64,000 bases of DNA. Source: Candidatus Saccharibacteria bacterium oral taxon 488. GTDB lineage: Bacteria > Patescibacteriota > Saccharimonadia > Saccharimonadales > Saccharimonadaceae. The stretch lies in NCBI GenBank assembly GCA_010202115.1, contig CP047917.1, positions 682,001 to 746,000 of the forward strand. The letters are read 5' to 3'. Shown here in pieces: positions 1 through 9,157 of this stretch; the first letter of the stretch is position 1; every line of letters starts with the position of its first letter. Made by a program: the position numbers and the translations under genes. The notes under the pieces were generated by a model. That model was not told the DNA's origin, ran no database searches, and worked only from the letters and a program-made list of their open reading frames with translations.

Positions 1-452
1 TGGATATAAACTCAAAAAATATCATAGCTACCTTGATCTCGCTCGGCATCCCACCGGCCTCAGCAACGATCATACATTACCTCCTGATCGCCCCACCGTA
101 TCACCATAGCCACACAAGCCTCCACGAGCAAACTGGCTTCAGCAAGGCGGCCATTACCGGTGGACTACGCTACCTAGAAACACTTGATATGATCTCCTAC
201 CAGGCAGATGGTTCGCGGCGGCAATATATTGCGCTTGATATCAAGCCGCTCGTTACCTACACTCAACAACGTATGCTGCTGTTTGATAAACTGGCTGACG
301 AATTACACGCAGCATCGGCCGAGCAAGTAGACGGTGAGTTTTCATCGGATATCGCCACGGTAGCTGAGCTGTGTAGCACAATCAACGAAACAATTTGGCA
401 GGCTATAACGATCTGGGAAGAGCAATATACCTCTACTCATCCATTGAAGTAA
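1..452 (+). CDS. MarR/GbsR-like winged-helix regulator, 5' edge at window border
   Basis: About 150 residues. The frame is open to the left edge, and bases 1-2 (TG) would complete an ATG whose A lies one base outside the window, so the start is probably lost by a single base; an internal TTG at 33 is the alternative. The segment after HTSLHEQTGFSKAAITGG reads as a winged helix-turn-helix (helix 2, recognition helix), followed by the wing around YQADGSRRQYIALD and a helical C-terminal half suited to dimerisation. This order is typical of MarR/GbsR-type repressors; the ligand is unknown. The last 20 bases overlap the convergent HD gene. Confidence 0.6.
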   Translation, partial: DINSKNIIATLISLGIPPASATIIHYLLIAPPYHHSHTSLHEQTGFSKAAITGGLRYLETLDMISYQADGSRRQYIALDIKPLVTYTQQRMLLFDKLADELHAASAEQVDGEFSSDIATVAELCSTINETIWQAITIWEEQYTSTHPLK

Positions 453-1146
453 GATATTCTTCCAGGAAATCGCTCCACTCCGGTACATTCTTTTCTCGAA
501 AATAGGCACGAAGAAAAGTAACCATAATTTGCTGGCGAATTAACGCTTCGTCTCGGCCTGGGTCGGTCATCATAATCTTTGGTAGCTTCAATAACTTTTC
601 AAAGAAATAATTAATGAAGCTATCGCCATCATGAGTGCCGCCGTTGGCGTTATATCGATATGCATCAATGTTCACATCAGGCCAAACAGTTGGATCAAAT
701 ATCCGACAACTACCGTGATTCACCGCATAAATAAGTGCCCGCTCGATACCGCATGCCCCAATCGCATCACACATATCAGCGTCAGATACCAGCTGACCAG
801 CCAAACGTTCTGGCCGCACACCATGTAGATAACGACTATAGCCAATCCGAGCAATATTATGACGCACCGCATCCTGCAAATCAGCCGCAACACCAGCCTT
901 CGTCATAATTGACGTGGCATTATTGAGTTCATCCGCTTGCTTTTTGCCAACTAATTTATAATCATCAACGTCGTGTAGCCATGCCGTCAGCAGCACTTCG
1001 TCCATTGAAGCCGCTTCTTTATGCTCATTCGCGAATCGCTCTGCTAGCCATGCCACACGCTCAACGTGTTCGTCGCTATGGCCTGACGTATCGCCGCCAA
1101 GCAGTCGGCAGACTTCCTGCCTTACTATTGTCATTGATTTGTTCAT
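433..1146 (-). CDS. HD-domain metal-dependent phosphohydrolase
   Basis: 237 residues. The HD signature is visible: H27 in HVERV, H58-D59 in AWLHDVDDYKL, a further His near residue 96 and D122/D124 in LVSDADMCDAIG. The family hydrolyses phosphate esters, often of nucleotides, with a metal centre formed by these residues; the substrate cannot be read from sequence. It is last in a leftward group with the deoxyribosyltransferase-like and winged-helix-Nudix genes. A TATAAT (minus strand, 1154-1159) sits 7 nt before the ATG, inside the 3' end of the upstream gene. The gene therefore probably also has its own leaderless transcript, and this supports the start at 1146. Confidence 0.8.
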   Translation of the reverse strand: MNKSMTIVRQEVCRLLGGDTSGHSDEHVERVAWLAERFANEHKEAASMDEVLLTAWLHDVDDYKLVGKKQADELNNATSIMTKAGVAADLQDAVRHNIARIGYSRYLHGVRPERLAGQLVSDADMCDAIGACGIERALIYAVNHGSCRIFDPTVWPDVNIDAYRYNANGGTHDGDSFINYFFEKLLKLPKIMMTDPGRDEALIRQQIMVTFLRAYFREKNVPEWSDFLEEYLTSMDE

Positions 1147-1621
1147 AGACTTTATTATACACCCCCATGCAAGTTATGGACGTAAATCTATTTATTAGCT
1201 CCGAAATCCCAAGATGCAATGCATCATACACGCTCGGAACAACGTAAACTAGTTCACGCAGCATAGTATCAACCGGTGCTGTTCGTGAAAAGATTGGTCT
1301 CTTTAGTGCGAGAGCATAGCCGATCTCCATTGCAGCACTTATACCAACATAGCCTTTGGGGGCATGCAATAAGATAAAGTCAGACTGCTCAATAGCCCGT
1401 AAATGCCAGCTTTCTATCTCTCGAGGCGACAGGCCAACTTCTGCAGCATCAACAACAAATTCACCGCCCATAAACTCCACTCGTCGCGGTGACAATACCT
1501 GACAGCCAGTTGCGGCTAGCTCGTCGTAAGCTCGCTGCAACCCGTCAATATCGCGCCTGTACGACCCACACAATACCGCACGTGCTGCCCGCGGCCTAGA
1601 ACTCCGCACTACCATATTCAT
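1076..1621 (-). CDS. Nucleoside 2-deoxyribosyltransferase-like protein
   Basis: 181 residues. A Rossmann-like fold is suggested by the opening strand and loop AVLCGSYRRD, the central SDFILLHAPKGYVG and the helix SAAMEIGYALALKRPIF. In the deoxyribosyltransferase/DUF4406 group that layout places the D/E catalytic residue (here the E of AMEIGYA) beside the nucleoside. Enzymes of the group swap or cleave N-glycosidic bonds of (deoxy)nucleosides. The start overlaps the Nudix gene by 26 nt. The last roughly 25 residues overlap the HD gene in another frame and look unlike the family, so the natural C-terminus may have been extended by loss of a stop codon. Confidence 0.6.
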   Translation of the reverse strand: MNMVVRSSRPRAARAVLCGSYRRDIDGLQRAYDELAATGCQVLSPRRVEFMGGEFVVDAAEVGLSPREIESWHLRAIEQSDFILLHAPKGYVGISAAMEIGYALALKRPIFSRTAPVDTMLRELVYVVPSVYDALHLGISELINRFTSITCMGVYNKVYEQINDNSKAGSLPTAWRRYVRP

Positions 1622-2306
1622 ATATTATTTCAGTCAACTCGCCGCACCCGTTGATACACGCCGTGATTTCTCGCAAAAAACTCTTGTACTTTTTTGGCTC
1701 ATCACGCATCTCATCGAGTGTACGCCAGGCATTTCTACCGCCCTCAAACTGTACGGCCAATTTGCCCGAAAATACCTTGCAAAACATCAGGTGAAAGATC
1801 TTGTCTTCAATAATTTCACCCGTTTGCGCATGGCGCACACGTTCATGGTACACCCCGCGATGAACAAACTCACCCCGCAAACCCGTCTCCTCCATCAATT
1901 CACGCGAGGCCGCATCGACGATTGACTCGGCCCACCGTACTTTGCCAGTAGGCGCACCCCAAAACCCATAGTAGGGATGCTTGAGCCGCTGCTGCAATAA
2001 ATACTGTTTTTCTCCATCATGCTCACGCTCGATAACGAGCATAACTGCCACCTTTGGTTGTCGCTCGATAACACCGGCATCAGTATCAAGCTTATTCGCA
2101 TACTCTTTGCCCTTGACCGAGAGACAATACCCGCCGTCGACTTTCTGCACATAACCTAGCTCAACGAGCCGTTTGATGTGAAATTTAATATGATCGCTTT
2201 CCAGACCACTCGCTTTTTGTAGTGTTGCGAAATTAGCCGCTGGCAAAAATAACAATTCCCGCAAAATTTTCGTCTGTGCCTCATGGATCTTTGCTTCAAA
2301 ACTCAT
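1596..2306 (-). CDS. Winged-helix domain fused to Nudix hydrolase
   Basis: 236 residues. Residues 1-70 form a winged helix (ILRELLFLPAANFATLQKAS, DHIKFHIKRLVELGYVQ). From about residue 85 a Nudix domain follows with an intact box: Gly, five residues, Glu, seven residues, then RELMEETGL. Nudix enzymes cleave NDP-X compounds (ADP-ribose, NTPs). A DNA-binding domain next to an active Nudix box suggests either a regulator that senses its substrate or an autoregulated enzyme. The domain order is the reverse of NrtR regulators, where the Nudix part comes first. A paralogue with a damaged box lies at 54251-54949. First gene of a three-gene leftward group. Confidence 0.8.
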   Translation of the reverse strand: MSFEAKIHEAQTKILRELLFLPAANFATLQKASGLESDHIKFHIKRLVELGYVQKVDGGYCLSVKGKEYANKLDTDAGVIERQPKVAVMLVIEREHDGEKQYLLQQRLKHPYYGFWGAPTGKVRWAESIVDAASRELMEETGLRGEFVHRGVYHERVRHAQTGEIIEDKIFHLMFCKVFSGKLAVQFEGGRNAWRTLDEMRDEPKKYKSFLREITACINGCGELTEIIYEYGSAEF

Positions 2307-2344
2307 ATCGCCTCCTTTGGCTTTAGTGTAGCGCGATCGGATTA

Positions 2345-2373
2345 GAAAAACTAGGGAAGTCGACTTCCCTAGT
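2345..2373 (-). terminator. Intrinsic terminator downstream of def
   Basis: A perfect 24-bp palindrome (2350-2373; arm ACTAGGGAAG, centre TCGA) is followed on the minus strand by TTTTTC. It lies 65 nt after the def stop and 44 nt before the winged-helix-Nudix start, so it separates the two leftward units. Because it is perfectly symmetric, it could also serve as an operator for the downstream gene. Confidence 0.85.
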
Positions 2374-2438
2374 GTAGAGGCGTAGACGTGTCACGCTCCT
2401 CTCATAGAATCAGAGATTAGATAATCTCAATAGCTACG

Positions 2439-3026
2439 TCATTCCTGAGTACTGTTAGTTGACGCTCTGCGGATCGCCAGTTCAGCCAGAGCAGCCTTCT
2501 CTGTCTGCGGCCCACTTTCTATTCTGTCTGTAAAAAAGATACCGTTCAAATGATCTGTTTCGTGCTGGATAACCCAAGCATACATACCATCAAAGGCCTG
2601 TTCATGCGTCTCGCCCTGCTCATCTGTCCAGCGCAACGTAACCTCAGGGTAACGCGTGGTAAAACCCATTGGTGTCGTTTCAGAATCACCCGTCACTCCG
2701 CTCAGGCAGCCCTCTGGATTCAAGCTCTTCACAGGTTCACCGCTGTATTCAACGATCTTGGGGTTAATTGCCACGAGCCGAAATGGCTCGACTTTTGCAT
2801 CCTCAGGCGGCCGCACATCAATGATAAAGATTGCGAGATCGCTCCCAATTTGATTAGCGGCGATACCTACGCCTCCGGGACCCTGTGAACGCAGCGTCTC
2901 GAGCATATCGTCTATGGTCTGTTGCACATGATCGCTCCCTATGTCCTCATGTTTGACGGGTACGGCTTCTTGCGTTAGTATTTTACGGCCACCTTCAGTA
3001 AAAAAAATTACAATTTCGCGTTTCAT
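2439..3026 (-). CDS. def: Peptide deformylase
   Basis: 195 residues. It removes the N-formyl group from nascent proteins. All three family motifs are present: GIAANQ (54-59), EGCLS with metal ligand C107, and QHETDH with ligands H155 and H159 and catalytic E156. The length is usual for the family. A TATAAT (minus, 3033-3038) is separated by 6 nt from the ATG, which points to a leaderless mRNA and fixes the start at 3026. An intrinsic terminator follows the gene. Confidence 0.95.
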   Translation of the reverse strand: MKREIVIFFTEGGRKILTQEAVPVKHEDIGSDHVQQTIDDMLETLRSQGPGGVGIAANQIGSDLAIFIIDVRPPEDAKVEPFRLVAINPKIVEYSGEPVKSLNPEGCLSGVTGDSETTPMGFTTRYPEVTLRWTDEQGETHEQAFDGMYAWVIQHETDHLNGIFFTDRIESGPQTEKAALAELAIRRASTNSTQE

Positions 3027-3097
3027 GTCTTTATTATACCATATTTATTGGGTAATAAATGGTAAGACCGTCGCAACATTGACGGTTCTTCCATCAG

Positions 3098-3234
3098 TTG
3101 ACAGTCGACACACCTCTGTTATACAATGAGATACATCATTACCGTGAGTCTTGGTCACCCAAGTCCACCATACACCATAGTGGACTGTAGATGACTTATC
3201 TTTGTATTAAAATATAAATTATAGGAGTTTTACC
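3098..3234 (+). promoter_or_regulatory. Strong promoter and structured leader of the ABC exporter
   Basis: TTGACA at 3098-3103 and TACAAT at 3122-3127 are 18 bp apart. Transcription would begin near 3134, leaving an untranslated leader of about 100 nt. Two adjacent hairpins lie in it: CTTGG/CCAAG (3150-3163) and AGTCCAC/GTGGACT (3162-3186), sharing two bases, so they may be mutually exclusive. A Shine-Dalgarno AGGAG precedes the TTG start. Such a leader could attenuate the exporter, but no known riboswitch was recognised. Confidence 0.6.
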
Positions 3235-4998
3235 TTGCGACAACAACACGCAAAAACAACATTACAATTACTATGGCGAGCATCACGTCCATACAAATGG
3301 CGGCGCAACCTTGCTCTCATCACAGCGACACTAACCTTAGCAGTAGGCACAATTGTCGGGCCACTGATTATCGCACAGCTCCTGGATATGATTCAACATG
3401 GTCAGCTGCAGACTGACTCTGTGTGGACATTGGTAATTTTCTATGGCATAAGTCAGCTATGGTCAGAGATTATTGGGTGGCGGATAGTACTATATTTGAT
3501 GTGGACGCTAGAAACCATTATGCAGCGCGACATCGCAAACAAGGTATTCGCTAAGCTATCTGGCGAGACCATGTTTTTCCACTCCAACAAATTTGGCGGC
3601 TCGCTCGTCAGCCAAAACAGCAAGCTCAGTAGCTGTGTTGAGCGGTTTTGGGATGAGCTAGTGTGGGCAGTGCTGCCGCTAGTCATCTCACTCACCGGAT
3701 CAATTGTCATTCTGTCGATGTTACTCTGGCAATACGCACTCTTTCTATTCATGTTCTCAATCATCTTTGGTGTAGCCGTCTTCTTTGGATCGCGTCCGAT
3801 GGCTAAATTAAGTAGGCGCGAAGCGGAGGCTAGCAACAAGGTAAGCGGCAACCTCGCTGACATGGTGTCAAATGTGCTTGCCGTTAAATCATCTGGCGCT
3901 GAAAAAATCGAGCAGCAGCGATTTGATACAACGAATCGTGCATGGCGCAAGGCTAGCCTGGCCACCATGCGAGGATTCCTCACTGTCAGCAGTGTTTACT
4001 CAACGATAAACACCAGCATCCGAATCGGTGCCATCGTGTTCGCTATTTATGCAGCACAGCATAATATCGTTTCGGTCGCAGCGGTGTACTTAATCATTAC
4101 CTACACTAGCAGTGTCGCCCGTGAGCTGTGGAATATGAATAGTATTATGCGCAATTATAACCGTATCATTGGTGACGCCCATGAGATGGTCGAGATATTA
4201 CACACACCAACATCACTTGTTGATAAGAGTGATAAAAAGCTTCATGTTGATCGCGGTGTCATTGATTTTGATGCCGTGACCTTTACGCATGACGAAGGCA
4301 AGGGGGCGATGCTATTTCGCAACTTTTCACTGCATATTACACCAGGCGAAAAAGTCGGGCTGGTTGGTTCTAGTGGTTCGGGCAAGACGACTCTGACGAA
4401 ATTACTGCTGAGATTTGCCGACATTGACTCGGGCACAATCACGATTGACGGGCAGGATATTGCCGAGGTTACACAATCCAGCCTCCGTTCGCAGATCGCT
4501 TACGTGCCACAAGAGCCGCTACTATTTCACCGTTCGGTGCGCGAGAACATTGCCTACGGCAAGGCTAATGCCACCGACGCTGAGATTGAACAGGCAGCCA
4601 AAAAGGCGGGGGCTTATGATTTTATCATCAAGCTGCAGGATGGATTTGACACACTGGTCGGTGAGCGCGGCGTCAAGTTGTCGGGTGGACAGCGCCAGCG
4701 CATCGCTATCGCTCGAGCCATCGTGAAAGATGCGCCAATCTTAGTCCTCGACGAGGCGACCTCGGCGCTTGATTCTGAGTCAGAAGTTCTGATCCAAAAA
4801 TCGCTCAAGACGCTGATGAAAAACCGTACCTCAATCGTCATCGCTCATCGACTTTCAACGATTGCAAAGCTTGATCGAATCATCGTGATGCATAATGGCA
4901 AGATAATCGAGGATGGATCGCATGACCAGCTCCTTAAGCACGGCGGCCACTACGCGAAACTGTGGCAGCATCAATCTGGCGGCTTTATTGACGCCTAA
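3235..4998 (+). CDS. ABC exporter, fused permease and ATPase
   Basis: 587 residues, TTG start after an AGGAG site. Residues 1-330 hold an exporter-type membrane domain with about six hydrophobic segments. Residues 345-587 are the nucleotide-binding domain with Walker A GSSGSGKTT (about 378), the signature LSGGQRQR (about 482), Walker B ILVLDEAT (about 501) and an H-loop His in IAHRLST. This half-transporter works as a dimer and exports lipids, peptides or drugs; the substrate is unknown. No partner gene is adjacent, so a homodimer is likely. Confidence 0.9.
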   Translation: MRQQHAKTTLQLLWRASRPYKWRRNLALITATLTLAVGTIVGPLIIAQLLDMIQHGQLQTDSVWTLVIFYGISQLWSEIIGWRIVLYLMWTLETIMQRDIANKVFAKLSGETMFFHSNKFGGSLVSQNSKLSSCVERFWDELVWAVLPLVISLTGSIVILSMLLWQYALFLFMFSIIFGVAVFFGSRPMAKLSRREAEASNKVSGNLADMVSNVLAVKSSGAEKIEQQRFDTTNRAWRKASLATMRGFLTVSSVYSTINTSIRIGAIVFAIYAAQHNIVSVAAVYLIITYTSSVARELWNMNSIMRNYNRIIGDAHEMVEILHTPTSLVDKSDKKLHVDRGVIDFDAVTFTHDEGKGAMLFRNFSLHITPGEKVGLVGSSGSGKTTLTKLLLRFADIDSGTITIDGQDIAEVTQSSLRSQIAYVPQEPLLFHRSVRENIAYGKANATDAEIEQAAKKAGAYDFIIKLQDGFDTLVGERGVKLSGGQRQRIAIARAIVKDAPILVLDEATSALDSESEVLIQKSLKTLMKNRTSIVIAHRLSTIAKLDRIIVMHNGKIIEDGSHDQLLKHGGHYAKLWQHQSGGFIDA

Positions 4999-5039
4999 CC
5001 AGCACAGTCTCTAGGTAGTATGCTATAATGCATAATGAT

Positions 5040-5696
5040 ATGATGCACGCGTTTATTGATTTTATTGTTCATTTTGGTGTTGTCGCGATTTTGCTGGTTG
5101 TCTTTGCCGAATCAGGCCTACTCTTTGGTTTCATTTTCCCGGGTGACAGCCTGCTGTTTACGGCTGGCTATATGGTACAGCAACATATTCTGCCAATTGA
5201 TATTCATTTCTTTGCACTACTACTCTCGTTCATGGCTATCCTTGGCGATAGCGTTGGCTACGCATTTGGACATAAAGTTGGCCGTAAATTATTTGAACGC
5301 AAAAACTCTCGCTTCTTTAAGAAGAAATATCTCGTGCAGGCCGAAAAGTTTTACGAAAAGCATGGCTCACTTACTGTGGTGCTGGCGCGGTTTGTACCGA
5401 TCGTGCGCACATTTGCACCAATCGTGGCTGGCGCTAGCAAGATGCACTACCGAACCTTTATCGTCTTTAATATCATTGGCGGCGTTATTTGGGCCACGCT
5501 TTTCACCTACCTCGGATTCTTTGCTGGCAAGGCGCTCACCGACGCTGGTATTAATATTGAGGTCGCTGCACTAATTATCATCTTCTTGTCAGTGCTGCCA
5601 ATGATCATTCACGCCCTCAAGCAGGAGCATACTCGCGCGGCGTTGCGCCAACAAGTATTAGTCCTACTCGGCAAGACTCGCCGCAAAAAGCAATAA
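5040..5696 (+). CDS. DedA family membrane protein
   Basis: About 218 residues. DedA proteins are integral membrane proteins linked to lipid flipping (undecaprenyl phosphate recycling in some members) and to membrane-potential homeostasis. Seen here: FPGDSLLF near the N-terminus, a conserved basic stretch (GHKVGRKLFERK), the family core ARFVPIVRTFAPIVAG, and hydrophobic segments at both ends. A TATAAT at 5024-5029 overlaps the first in-frame ATG (5028), which therefore cannot be the start; the ATGs at 5040 or 5043 are the likely ones. It is convergent with uvrA. Confidence 0.85.
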   Translation: MMHAFIDFIVHFGVVAILLVVFAESGLLFGFIFPGDSLLFTAGYMVQQHILPIDIHFFALLLSFMAILGDSVGYAFGHKVGRKLFERKNSRFFKKKYLVQAEKFYEKHGSLTVVLARFVPIVRTFAPIVAGASKMHYRTFIVFNIIGGVIWATLFTYLGFFAGKALTDAGINIEVAALIIIFLSVLPMIIHALKQEHTRAALRQQVLVLLGKTRRKKQ

Positions 5697-5738
5697 GCAT
5701 TCATGATGAAGCCTGCTCGTTAGTAGCTATACGTCCAA

Positions 5739-8573
5739 CTACAGCAAACTTTTCAGATACGTACCGGTAAATGATTCTGGCACGTTGGCGACTTCTTCTG
5801 GCGTGCCGCTCGCTACCACCGTACCGCCGCCGAGACCACCCTCAGGCCCCATATCGATAATCCAGTCGGCCGATTTAATCACATCCAGATTGTGCTCAAT
5901 AATAATCATGCTGTTACCGCCGTCAACCAGCTGCTGCAAAATTCCCAGCAGCCGCTTAACATCGGCAGAATGTAGCCCAGTTGTCGGCTCGTCTAAAATA
6001 TACATCGTCTTGCCCGTCGAACGCTTTGAAAGCTCCGTCGCCAGCTTGATACGCTGCGCCTCGCCGCCCGAAAAGGTGGTTGCTGGCTGACCGAGCTTAA
6101 TATAACCAAGACCAACCTCGACCAACGTCTGTAATTTCCGAGCGATATTAGGCACGCTATCAAAGAAGTCCGCTGCTTGCTCAACCGTCATATCGAGTAC
6201 ATCAGCAATCGTCTTATTTTTATACTTAATTTCCAGCGCCTCACGATTGTAACGCTTACCGTGGCATTCGTCGCACTGGACGTAGACATCCGGTAAGAAA
6301 TGCATTTCAATCTTGATCATACCGTCGCCTTGACAATTTTCGCAGCGACCGCCCTTGACGTTAAAGCTAAACCGCCCCGCTTTATAGCCGCGGACATTAG
6401 CCTCAGGAGTACTCGCAAACAGTTCACGAATTGGCGTAAAAATACCCGTGTAGGTCGCTGGATTAGAGCGTGGCGTACGGCCAATTGGCGACTGGTCGAT
6501 GACGATAGCTTTATCTAGTTGTTTAACGCCCTCAATTTTATCGTGCGTGCCCGGTACATCACTGGCTCGATTGAGCCGCGCCGCTAACTCCTTGGCAACA
6601 ATATCATTGACCAGAGTTGATTTACCGCTACCCGAGACACCCGACACCACTGTCATCAACCCCAACGGAAATGCCACGTCGATCTGTTTCAAATTATTCT
6701 CACGAGCACCGCGAACAATTAGCTGGCGGCTGGCATCAGCCTGGCGGCGATGCTTTGGTACAACAATCTTTTCTGCGCCTGATAGGTACCGCCCGGTTAT
6801 ACTATCCGTGCATTTAGCCACCTCATTTGGCGCACCCAGCGCCACCACCGTACCACCATGCACGCCAGCGCCCGGCCCCATATCAATCAAAAAGTCACTC
6901 TGGCGAATTGTGTCCTCGTCATGTTCAACCACCAACACCGTATTGCCGAGGTCGCGTAGGTGCTTGAGCGTCGCAACCAGCCGGTCATTATCACGCTGGT
7001 GCAAACCAATCGACGGCTCATCCAGCACATACAGCACACCCTGCAAACCGCTGCCAATTTGCGTTGCCAGCCGAATTCGCTGCGCCTCGCCGCCGCTCAG
7101 TGTATTGGCGGCGCGCCCTAACTCCAAATAATTCAGCCCGACATTACTCATAAACCCGAGCCGTGCTGTAATCTCTTTCAAAATAAGCCGGGCGATCATC
7201 GCCTGCTGCTCATTTAGTGTTAACTTGTGGGTGAACAAATCGAGCGCGTCATCAACGCCAAGATCACAAATATCCATGATATTCAGACCCTGCACGGTTA
7301 CCGCCAAAACAACCGGTTTTAGCCGCGCGCCGCCGCAAACATAACAATCCCGCTGGCGCATAAACCGCTCAATGTCCTTGCGCATAAATTCGCTATCGGT
7401 TTCTTTCCAGCGCCGCTCCAAATTGGGAATCACCCCTTCATAGGTTGTATCATAATGCCGCCCATTGCCAAGCTGCACTGGATATTTCTGATCGCCCGTG
7501 CCGTAGAGTACTTTCTGGCGCGCCTCATCAGACAACTGCCCAACCGGCGTCCGGATACTGAAACCATGCGCCTCAGCTACCGCCGAAATCTTGCGCATGT
7601 AAAAATTATCGACATTAATCCGGTTGTATGGCCGAATTGCACCCTCGGCAATCGTCAGATTCTCATTCAGTACTAAACTAGGATCGACTTCCAATCGGCT
7701 GCCGAGCCCAGTACAGCTCGGACAGGCCCCCTGCGGCGCGTTAAAACTAAACAAACGCGGTTCAAGCTCTGGGATCTCCTCATCCGGATGATCAACACAG
7801 GCATAACGCTGCGAGAACGTCTTCAGCTCATCCGTATCAGCATCCAGTACCTCAACTACACCCTGACCAAGCTCCAGCGCCTGCTCGACGCTCTGGCTCA
7901 ACCGGCTAGTCAAGTCACTGTTCATTGCCAGACGATCAACCACCAGCTCAATGCTATGCTTGTAACTTTTCTGTAATTGCGGAAACTCATCCAGCGCATA
8001 CACCACCCCATCCACACGCACCCGGGCGTAACCTAACCGTTGATACTGCTCTGGAATGTGTGCAAACTCGCCCTTCTTATTTTTAACAATTGGCGCGAGT
8101 AGCAACAATCGCTTGCCATCATATTGCTTGATAATCTCCTGGATAATCGCCTCGGCTGTGCGGCGTGACACTGGCTTATGGCAGCGTGTGCCGTCTGGCT
8201 TGAGGGCCGGACAATGCGGCGTGCCAATCCGCGCGAACAAGAGTCGCAAATAATCATAAATCTCGGTCACCGTCGCCACGGTTGAACGCGGGTTACGGCT
8301 GGTTGATTTCTGGTCAATTGAAATCGCCGGACTCAGGCCCTCGATACTATCAACATCCGGCTTATCCATAATGCCCAAAAATTGCCGCGCATAACTCGAC
8401 AGACTCTCGACATAGCGACGCTGCCCCTCGGCGTAAATCGTATCAAACGCTAGCGACGACTTACCACTACCACTGAGACCAGTGATCACCACTAATTTAT
8501 CGCGCGGGATCTCCACGTCAATATTTTTCAGATTATGTTCACGGGCGCCCTTGACGCGAATTACCTCTGGCAT
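5739..8573 (-). CDS. uvrA: Excinuclease ABC subunit A
   Basis: 944 residues from the chosen start. UvrA is the damage-sensing ATPase of nucleotide excision repair. Seen: Walker [10 protein letters not shown] near the N-terminus and GVSGSGKST in the second half, two [18 protein letters not shown] signatures, and a zinc site CENCQGDG...[12 protein letters not shown]. The frame extends to 8663, but [14 protein letters not shown] at 8573 is the family N-terminus. A TATAAT (minus, 8583-8588) lies 9 nt upstream of that ATG, so the longer version would begin upstream of its own promoter. uvrB and uvrC are not in the window. Confidence 0.96.
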   Translation of the reverse strand: MPEVIRVKGAREHNLKNIDVEIPRDKLVVITGLSGSGKSSLAFDTIYAEGQRRYVESLSSYARQFLGIMDKPDVDSIEGLSPAISIDQKSTSRNPRSTVATVTEIYDYLRLLFARIGTPHCPALKPDGTRCHKPVSRRTAEAIIQEIIKQYDGKRLLLLAPIVKNKKGEFAHIPEQYQRLGYARVRVDGVVYALDEFPQLQKSYKHSIELVVDRLAMNSDLTSRLSQSVEQALELGQGVVEVLDADTDELKTFSQRYACVDHPDEEIPELEPRLFSFNAPQGACPSCTGLGSRLEVDPSLVLNENLTIAEGAIRPYNRINVDNFYMRKISAVAEAHGFSIRTPVGQLSDEARQKVLYGTGDQKYPVQLGNGRHYDTTYEGVIPNLERRWKETDSEFMRKDIERFMRQRDCYVCGGARLKPVVLAVTVQGLNIMDICDLGVDDALDLFTHKLTLNEQQAMIARLILKEITARLGFMSNVGLNYLELGRAANTLSGGEAQRIRLATQIGSGLQGVLYVLDEPSIGLHQRDNDRLVATLKHLRDLGNTVLVVEHDEDTIRQSDFLIDMGPGAGVHGGTVVALGAPNEVAKCTDSITGRYLSGAEKIVVPKHRRQADASRQLIVRGARENNLKQIDVAFPLGLMTVVSGVSGSGKSTLVNDIVAKELAARLNRASDVPGTHDKIEGVKQLDKAIVIDQSPIGRTPRSNPATYTGIFTPIRELFASTPEANVRGYKAGRFSFNVKGGRCENCQGDGMIKIEMHFLPDVYVQCDECHGKRYNREALEIKYKNKTIADVLDMTVEQAADFFDSVPNIARKLQTLVEVGLGYIKLGQPATTFSGGEAQRIKLATELSKRSTGKTMYILDEPTTGLHSADVKRLLGILQQLVDGGNSMIIIEHNLDVIKSADWIIDMGPEGGLGGGTVVASGTPEEVANVPESFTGTYLKSLL

Positions 8574-8720
8574 ATCTGGTCTATTATACCGAATAGACAT
8601 CCATTTTTCCAGTTGCAGCGGGCGAGATAATTTCCCCTGTCGCCACACTATAAATATATTCATAAAAACATATTAAGCTTATGATTGCAAATATGATAAT
8701 CGGCTGTTATAGTAAAACAC

Positions 8721-9140
8721 ATGAAGAGGTTTGTGATCATCTGTGGAATTGCCGTTGCCGTCGCAACCTTATTTTACCTGACCCGCGAAGAGTGGTTTTC
8801 ATTCATGGTTATCGGTAGACTTCCATTCACTGGTATCATTCTGCCAGCAGCTGTGATGATGGGCTTCTGGATGATCATTGTGCCGGTATGTATTATCTGG
8901 GCAAAATCGATTAGTGCTGCATTTTGGAGTAGTATCGAGGTTATCGGAGAGTTTGATCAGCGTCGCATTAATCGACAACTCCGTCTAGCGGCAAATTCTC
9001 GTCACGCAACAACACAGCACGTCAGTCTAGCTATGGTTGCAGCGTGGCTCGTAATGACGCAACGTCATCTAGCACAAGCTGATGCCACTCCCAAGGTTGA
9101 CGACCAATCTACAGCACGATTGGCCGTTGCAACAAACTAA
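8721..9140 (+). CDS. Small membrane protein, unknown function
   Basis: 139 residues. Two hydrophobic segments (about 3-20 and 35-65, with a central loop) are followed by a hydrophilic, helix-prone tail containing EFDQRRINRQLRLAANSRH. No family was recognised. TATAGT at 8708-8713 stands 7 nt before the ATG, so the gene has its own promoter and probably a leaderless transcript. It lies divergently from uvrA and converges on the permease gene. Confidence 0.65.
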   Translation: MKRFVIICGIAVAVATLFYLTREEWFSFMVIGRLPFTGIILPAAVMMGFWMIIVPVCIIWAKSISAAFWSSIEVIGEFDQRRINRQLRLAANSRHATTQHVSLAMVAAWLVMTQRHLAQADATPKVDDQSTARLAVATN

Positions 9141-9157
9141 AGATATCCCCGCCCCGC

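Noticed and set aside
2350-2373. Operator of the winged-helix-Nudix gene
   Set aside because: Possible from its symmetry, but the T-run on the minus strand and the position after def fit a terminator better.
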